From positions 16,761,001 through 16,825,000 of the forward strand of contig NC_083385.1 in the NCBI RefSeq assembly GCF_031755915.1: 64,000 nucleotides of DNA. Reading direction: 5' to 3'. Positions 58,025 to 64,000 of the stretch are shown piece by piece. The position numbers and the translations under genes were made by a program. The notes under the pieces were generated by a model. The model did not search any database, had not been told where the DNA came from, and worked only from the letters and a program-made list of their open reading frames with translations. Positions within the stretch are counted from its first letter, which is position 1; each line of letters starts with the position of its first letter. The DNA comes from Ziziphus jujuba (Eukaryota > Streptophyta > Magnoliopsida > Rosales > Rhamnaceae).

Positions 58025-59384
58025 TATTGGCTTATGATATCTCAGTAGAAAGCAAAGAGCTCTTTTCTCATTATTATTATTTTGGGAGCTCTGTTTGGGA
58101 TCGTAGCCCAAAACAGAGGAACTGACTTAATGTTCTTAATCCCCATATCATCCAGCTAATTATTATAATCACTATCTCCACTAGTACGTACATGACCACA
58201 CCGAATAAAAAGGAACATAATAAATTGAATATTATTTTGTTTTTTTATTCCACTATAAAATAAATAGAACTAAACAGAGTAGATTGCCTTTGACATTGGA
58301 CCCACACCATTTTTTTTTTAAATAAAAAAAAAAGATATATATTAAACAAGAGGAGGAGGTACATCTAGTTGGATTAGGAAGGACAAAGCTTTTATTGAAG
58401 GGCCCTCCTCAATCCATATTGCAGGTTCGGTACAATTTAAAGCAACAACTTTCGCAAGCCCATGTGAAACACAATTTAGTCCCAGTACCAATCAATATGC
58501 CAAACTCACATTTTAATTAACTGCAAATAGCTTGTTCGGGTGTATTAATTGAAAAACTACGTTGTTGGTTTTAAAAACAAAAGCTGTTCAATTGTTGAAT
58601 AATTTTATTTTATAATTATTTTTTTAAAAGATTATTTTAGCATATAATCAAATAAGGATAATACACTTTCATCCTATTGTTTGTTTAGAAAAAATTTCAA
58701 AATTTCATAATATCAGAAGATCAACTATGAAACAGTTTTTTTTTTTTTTTTTTAAATGATAATAAAAGAAACAGTTATTTTGAAAATAAAAGAAAATAGG
58801 TAAAGATTTAGACAAGCCACCAGTCCAGCAGTGAAAGCAACCGAAATCCCCTCCCAGGTCTGAACACATAGATTACATGCAGATCAAGGAACGAAATTTT
58901 CAACAAAATACAAACATATTTTGGCCGACTTTCGTCATTCCAAATTGCAAATATTTCATTTAATTAACTCTGTGAATAAAAAAATGTTTGACATTCTTCA
59001 ACAAGAATACAAGAATCTTTTCCTACATATTGACAATATAATATTTCTACTAACTAAAAATGAACCAATTAACCCCTATTCACCATCATGGATCCAATCT
59101 TCTGTCCACCGTAGGATCTATAAGTCCTCATCTAAACGTCTAGAATCCAATCAGTCCACGTCAGCAAATCGGAGTAAATCACCAAACAAATATTACATTG
59201 TTTCATACGTAACATAAATTTTGGTCACCCACCCCTATGTGCAAAAATGACCGATTAATACTGTCGGTCACTCCACAAATAACGGTTCTAATTACATAAG
59301 AATTTCTTTTCCCCTACATTTATCAATCAAAATAATTTGGTACCAAAATTAATGCTTTCCGCTTTTTTTATTTTTTTATTTAAA
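57012..59384. other. Intergenic region downstream of protease B and of the NAC gene
   Basis: Up to 58091 it copies the region behind protease A, with an (AT)n(GA)n microsatellite at about 57975-58024. From 58092 on it is unique sequence with poly-A/T runs (58312-58333, 58737-58754). The last part is the 3' flank of the minus-strand NAC gene. An open frame at 58921-59217 is short and unrecognised. No gene supported. Confidence 0.6.
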
Positions 59385-60813
59385 TTAAAAGTGCTTCTGT
59401 GAGAAATTGAACATGTCCTGCAAGGGGTACATCTGGTCCACCTGTTGATACTGGGCTTGAAACCCGAAGGGATCATCCACGAACCCGCTATCCATATAAT
59501 CGAAGTTAAAATTCCCCATAGCGCTGATATTATCAAATTCGGGTGTCCATTTGGGTTGACTTTGGACTTCCTTCTCGCACTTGACCTCGGCGGACACCAC
59601 GTGCTCCGATGAGCTCGAGTAGTCCGTGTGCAACTTCGGCATCGAATCCGACGTGTCCATGTAGAAATGCTGGTTCGCGGCAAATCCTTCTTCTTGTTGT
59701 TGTTGTTGTGGTGGCTGTGGTGGTAATAGTGATGGTTGTTGCGAGGACAGCATTGTAATTTGTGGTTTTGTGTCCTCCAATTCTGGAAATTCATCCTCCT
59801 CCACTGTCTGGGAAGCCACGGGGAAACTCTTCTCGACGCTGCCTTTTTTGTTGTATATCCTACACAACACCCAGTCGTCCAGCTGGCAAACCACAAACCA
59901 AACAAATTTAAAATCAGACGGGGTTTTTTATTGGTCAAATTTGATCGAAATGTCAACACCTATTGTAATTTATGAAATGACTAATTTGCCCCCCTAAAAT
60001 TGGAAATTCGAGAAAGAAAGATACCCTGGAGTTGGTGTTCCGTTTGGAAGCGGAGCGATCCACATTGGCGAGGCGGTACTCGTGCATGATCCAATTGGTC
60101 TTGATGCCACGTGGCGCTTTTCCGGCGTAGAAGACGAGTGCTTTCTTGATTCCCAGGGTCCTGGGCTTTCCGATGGGCTTGTCCGCTCCGGTTGCTTTCC
60201 AGTACCCGGTTCCTGCCGCCCGGTTGGGTCTTGAACCGTTTGGATATTTTCTATCCCTTGGTGAGAAGAAATACCATTCTTTTTCGCCGTAGAGTGCCAT
60301 CTCTGCACGAATTTTACAACTCACAGAAATTAGATAATTTATTCCAAAATTATGATTGGATTTGTTCTTTTTTTTTTTTTCCATAAAAATTGAAGAAGAT
60401 AATATCTCAGAAATTTAAGTGGAGGAGAAAAATCGATTAAAAACCTTCTTTTTTTTTTCACCAAAAAAAAAAAAAAACGATTCGTTTTCTAGATTTACAA
60501 TATCCAGAGGGAGAGAGAAAAAGACAATCGCAGAAAAACTTTGATTCGTAGATGAATTGTGTAAAGAGATATGATTAAAGATCTAAAAAAATACAAAAAA
60601 GGAAAAAAAGATGTAAAAAAAAAAAAAAAGGAGGAAAATGGAAAAAGTACCAGGGAGCTGCCATGGATCATATTTGTAAAGATCGATTTCCTTGATAATA
60701 GGAACAGCAAGAGGGAGAGCCGCACACTTCCTGCACAAGTAATGGTTCACAAGCTCGTCGTCCGTCGGGTGGAATCTGAACCCCGGCGGCAACACCAAAT
60801 CTCCACTCGTCAT
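59385..60813 (-). CDS. NAC transcription factor, ATAF subfamily
   Basis: DNA-binding transcription factor of the stress- and ABA-related ATAF group. Three exons on the minus strand: 60651-60813, 60025-60302 and 59385-59882, 312 aa, with both introns at the positions usual for NAC genes. The NAC domain covers about residues 1-165. Its blocks appear in order: [85 protein letters not shown] and MHEYRL, ending in [14 protein letters not shown]. The C-terminal activation region is Gln/Pro-rich ([10 protein letters not shown]) and acidic, with the ATAF signature blocks [23 protein letters not shown] and [10 protein letters not shown]. Closest to ATAF1/ATAF2-type proteins; the exact orthologue was not determined. 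Confidence 0.95.
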
Positions 60814-60837
60814 TCACAAGTAATTTCTCTCCTTTTT

Positions 60838-61009
60838 CTTTTTTTTTTTTTCCTTCTTCCTCTGAAACTTTCTTTCTCTTTCTCTTCCCTTTTCTCTTTC
60901 TTCTGCTCTTTCTCTTTCTTCTTCTTTTTTTTCCCTTTTTTTTTTTTTCTTTCTCTCTCTGCGGTTAATGGAGTTCCAGGTTCTCCGTTTTGCGACTTGA
61001 ATCGTCTGA
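60838..61009 (-). promoter_or_regulatory. Purine-rich leader of the NAC gene
   Basis: On the minus strand this stretch is almost entirely A and G (GAAAGAAAAAA and GGAAGAAGG types). It lies between the probable transcription start and the start codon at 60813. Poly-purine leaders are common in plants; the function is unknown. Confidence 0.45.
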
Positions 61010-61029
61010 ACAAATAAGAGCGTGAGCTA

Positions 61030-61038
61030 AATATATAG
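61030..61038 (-). promoter_or_regulatory. Probable TATA box of the NAC gene
   Basis: CTATATATTT on the minus strand, about 220 bp before the start codon, giving a transcription start near 61000 and a leader of about 190 nt. Confidence 0.55.
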
Positions 61039-61088
61039 AAAGAGAGGAGAGGGAGGAGAGAGAAAATAGCTGCGTAAGTTTATTTACG

Positions 61089-61136
61089 CACGTGGGGGAG
61101 CAAGTTCCGGGGGCGGGTCGTATCTAATACGTGGAG

Positions 61137-61167
<31 letters not shown>

Positions 61168-61279
61168 GGAGAAAAAGCCAGAGACTGGGATGTGTTTTAC
61201 TCTGCTGACCGCAGCCAGCTACAGAGAGGTACGGTGTGGCGAAAACTAAACGACGTCGTTTTAATAGTCGGCACGTGTG
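61089..61279 (-). promoter_or_regulatory. Cluster of ACGT-core bZIP sites upstream of the NAC gene
   Basis: Within 190 bp there are CACGTG at 61089-61094 (in GCACGTGGGGG), TACGTGG at 61128-61134, a palindromic CGACGTCG at 61251-61258 and CACGTG at 61274-61279. ACGTGG/CACGTG words are ABA-response elements bound by bZIP factors; a cluster close to a TATA box suggests ABA or stress control. A (GA)n tract (61136-61162) lies between them. Confidence 0.6.
61136..61162. repeat. (GA)n microsatellite in the NAC promoter
   Basis: GA repeat of about 27 bp between ACGT-core sites; GA repeats are binding sites for BPC/GAGA-type plant factors. Confidence 0.85.
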
Positions 61280-64000
61280 ACTGTGCGTCTCTATCTGCTT
61301 CGTTTTGTCATTGCTTCCGTCACACGGAAATCCCCTTATAATAAAAGTCCGACCCTAATCGTATCGTTGACTGTCAAGGGCTTTAAACTTTTACCTGGGT
61401 CTCTGTCTGACTTCCATCCTCTACTCTCGAATTTGAATAAGCTTTTTGTCACAACCAATCAGGATTTGTATTTTATTCCAATGAGGATCGTTTGGTCTTT
61501 TCGTATTAAAAGCGAACTGCTTAATTGTACTAAAGACAAATTATGAGTGGTAACTTAGAATTACATTTTAGTATTGCGTTGTACATGATTCCGTCATTGT
61601 GAACGGTGGATTTGAATTACACGTCATCTTCTCAAGTTGTCCATGTAAGCACATTGACGTCATCTCTCGAGCTACATTGTCGGGTATAATGATCCACCTA
61701 ACCATCCTCTATTTCTTCTTCTTCTTTTTTTCTTTTTTTTTTTTTCTTTTTTTTTATTTTTGGTTTATTTAATTCTTACAAGTAAATTGGGAGGCCTAGT
61801 TTTGCATTGTCTATGTGGGCATCACATGGAAACTTGATACCTGTACATGTTAGTGGGCCACGTGTGCTCCATCATCGTATGAATTCACAAAGTTTAGTCC
61901 TTATCTATGTTCCCTCTTTGTCTTCCCCTTTTTTTTTTTTAATACCGATATATATAAAAAAATATAATTAATAATTTTAAATGGTTTTACTGAATTTGAA
62001 TATAACTAAAATAATATAAAAATTAATGGAAAAACTATTGTTTTTTCATTGGTAGGTGGTCTAACAAACAGGGTACTAACAATGAGTATAGTATATGACT
62101 ATGCAAAGGGAGGCCACTAAATTTCATCCTGTTTTTTTCCGTCTACAACCAAATAAAATATTACAAGTTGTGTTAGTGAGACTTGATAGCTTTTTTCCCA
62201 TCTTAAAATTCCTATTTACAATAAATTAAAGATTAGTATTGTATTGACTAAGGAATTTAAAGGGTTTTTACATGTTAGGGACCACAATTTGTCAAGGATG
62301 GTCCCTTTTTAAAGCATCCCTTCCCATGAAGGATGAGATTCTCTACTAATCAGGGTGAGGACAAGGCCGAGGTAAATTTTTTATTTCTAGATCAGGACTG
62401 GAATTGGGATAGATAATATAATCCTCCTCGCAAATCCCACCCGATATGCATATAAATATATATATATATATAGCAAAAAAGTATTATTATTTTAAATTTG
62501 TTGTATATATTTTTTTAAAATTTATATTTGTTTTTTTTTTGTATTTTTTTTTATTCTTCTTTGAATATGATTTTAATATATTATTTTTTAGAAAAATTAA
62601 ATTAAATTAGAAAATGAGTCAAATTAAGTTGAATAGTAGTATTTTCAAATTCTTCTGGTATAATTTTAAAAGCGTTCAAACTCAATTAAGCTCATATAAT
62701 TTTGAAATAATTTATTCATGTCTGATTCAATTCTATTCATTACAATATCAAAATTTAAAAATTTGAATGGTTATTTTTTTAAAATAAAAAATTTAACATT
62801 AATAATTAATTAATTCAATTTATTCTATTAATTTATCATAAAAATAATTTATTTTTAAAAAGTTTATAATTTTAAAATATAACAAATATTGTTTATATAT
62901 ATATATATATATATTATAAGTAATGTTTAAATTCATGATATAACATTTAAATAAAAAACATATAAATAATGAACTATTCACGTAATTTATTTATTGTTTA
63001 ATAGTAACTCGAGATCAGCTTAAGTTAAAATTGAGTTTCCAGTTCCGCCGTCTCGTTATCATCCTTAATACATGTCAACAAATTACTCTTGGCTGGTGCC
63101 ATATAAAAAATATATATATTTTTTCAAAATATCTCAAATTACGTGCTTCATATGACATAACTTTATATTTTTTTCCTCCTTTTTTAAATATATATATATA
63201 TATATATATAAAAGAGTTGATGAGTTTCATACGTTAAAGTAATTTTATTTTAAGCAAGATTCATTTTTGCACAAAGGAAAGTTAAACTATTTTTTTATGA
63301 TACAAATTAAAACATATTGCAGGGGTGAACTCTGCTCCAATATGGATTGATTTATATAGTTATAACATAACCCTTAGATTTTAATTTTTTTTTTAAACAT
63401 TAGTAATATTTCAATAGAAATTATAGTTCATATGATTCAGTTAGTATGTTATTTATATTCATACCTAACAAATCATAAATTTGAGACATAAAGAATACAA
63501 GAAATTGTTATATAAGTTATTAAAAAAACAATTATTTATTGATTTTATTTAAACATTTTGAAATTAAAAATTTATGAGAAAAATGAAGCATAAAATTCTA
63601 CAAGTATCTATCATTCAAGCAACATTGTACAGAAAATAATGGGATACAGCTTTATCAAACTATATAATATTGTTTTTTCTCAAAAAAAAAAAACTAAAAA
63701 CAAAATAATAAATTGTATAAACTCATTATATTAAATTAGGAAAATTAGAAAGTAGCATAATAATTAAAGTCATTTGACCAAGGAAAGAAAGTGACAAAAA
63801 AAAAATAAATAAATAAAATTCAACGAGCATGGGAAGAAACTTGGGCACCAAGCAGTTCAACATATGGTCACCAGTCTGGTGTGACATGGAGCATGACATC
63901 GAGAATGGTAATGGATATGAAAGCCCCGAAGCTGCTTGGATCCTTCTGGGATTTCCTTCTACTACATTCATCTCCACTTCTGCATTCTTGAATCTTCTTC
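61280..64000. other. AT-rich intergenic region at the right edge
   Basis: NAC upstream sequence, then AT-rich DNA with poly-T tracts (61727-61755), AT microsatellites (about 62455-62472, 62888-62914, 63186-63210) and no clear gene. Composition becomes less AT-rich from about 63830 to the end; see the possible exon listed next. Confidence 0.55.
63868..64000 (-). CDS. Possible terminal exon of an unrecognised gene
   Basis: From the window edge one minus-strand frame stays open for 43 codons and ends at TGA. It reads SQKDPSSFGAFISITILDVM and then ends LHVTPDW. The sequence is less AT-rich than its surroundings. It could be the last coding exon of a gene lying to the right. Another minus frame and one plus frame are also open here, so the call is weak. 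No family recognised. Confidence 0.2.
   Translation of the reverse strand, partial: KKIQECRSGDECSRRKSQKDPSSFGAFISITILDVMLHVTPDW

Larger units (their letters stand above)
44774..58091 (+). repeat. Segmental tandem duplication, unit B (with inserted LTR element)
   Basis: Second unit of the tandem duplication, starting TGATCAACAG and ending GGGAGCTC at the same points as unit A. Its 13318 bp contain a 6299-bp retrotransposon plus a 5-bp target duplication; without them it is about 7014 bp, matching the 7029 bp of unit A. Beyond 58091 the sequence differs from what follows unit A, so the breakpoints are sharp. Confidence 0.95.

Noticed and set aside
59327..59959. 210-codon minus-strand frame
   Set aside because: Out-of-frame reading of NAC exon 3 and its intron; it is Arg/Thr/Ser-rich with no family resemblance, while the other frame gives the ATAF C-terminus.
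60571..61017. 148-codon plus-strand frame rich in Lys and Phe
   Set aside because: Low-complexity reading of the purine/pyrimidine-rich NAC leader and intron, antisense to NAC exon 1.
1..64000. CRISPR arrays, operons, ribosome binding sites, rRNA and tRNA genes
   Set aside because: The sequence is plant nuclear DNA; no regularly spaced repeats of CRISPR type, rRNA or intact tRNA genes were seen. The only tRNA-like signal is a weak SINE-type A box at about 23925.

Overview
The window is nuclear DNA of a flowering plant, most likely a eudicot: long AT-rich intergenic stretches, genes with many GT-AG introns, plant-only families (ATAF-type NAC factor, AAP permease, nucellin-like aspartic protease) and plant LTR retrotransposons and short DNA elements. 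The species cannot be fixed from the sequence. No bacterial-type features, CRISPR array, rRNA or tRNA gene were seen. Gene models below come from six-frame translation plus manual choice of splice sites; reading phase was checked across every junction.

Left part (1-20700). A decayed Ty1/copia element (1-3945), itself carrying a nested hAT-type element, has inserted into exon 3 of a truncated amino acid permease pseudogene (3946-5398). A plastid-derived atpB/atpE fragment lies at about 5524-5921. An intact AAP amino acid permease gene of six exons follows on the minus strand (8207-11606, 492 aa). From 11.6 to 20.7 kb no convincing gene was seen, only short DNA elements and AT-rich sequence.

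Middle part (20700-39000). Complete minus-strand genes for the ER glucosidase II alpha subunit (GH31, 929 aa, six exons) and for a GLTP1-type glycolipid transfer protein (202 aa, six coding exons). The latter is arranged head to head with a plus-strand gene for a very long H15-domain/AT-hook chromatin protein (1059 aa, five exons).

Right part (37734-58091). A roughly 7.0 kb tandem duplication starts exactly at the splice acceptor of the last exon of the H15/AT-hook gene and includes a complete downstream eight-exon aspartic protease gene. The result is one complete chromatin gene, two full-length protease genes (435 aa each) and an orphan copy of the chromatin gene's last exon. That orphan exon is split by a 6299-bp internally deleted Ty3/gypsy element with two 1135-bp LTRs. 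The two proteases differ at about 28 residues, and their exons are no more conserved than their introns. The window closes with an ATAF-subfamily NAC gene on the minus strand (59385-60813, 312 aa), with a cluster of ACGT-core sites upstream, and about 2.7 kb of AT-rich sequence.

The genes do not form a pathway. The interest lies in the duplication history, the decayed AT-hook repeat of the chromatin protein and the nested transposon insertions. I did not find a clearly new biological system; the H15/AT-hook protein and the asymmetric protease pair are the best candidates for follow-up.
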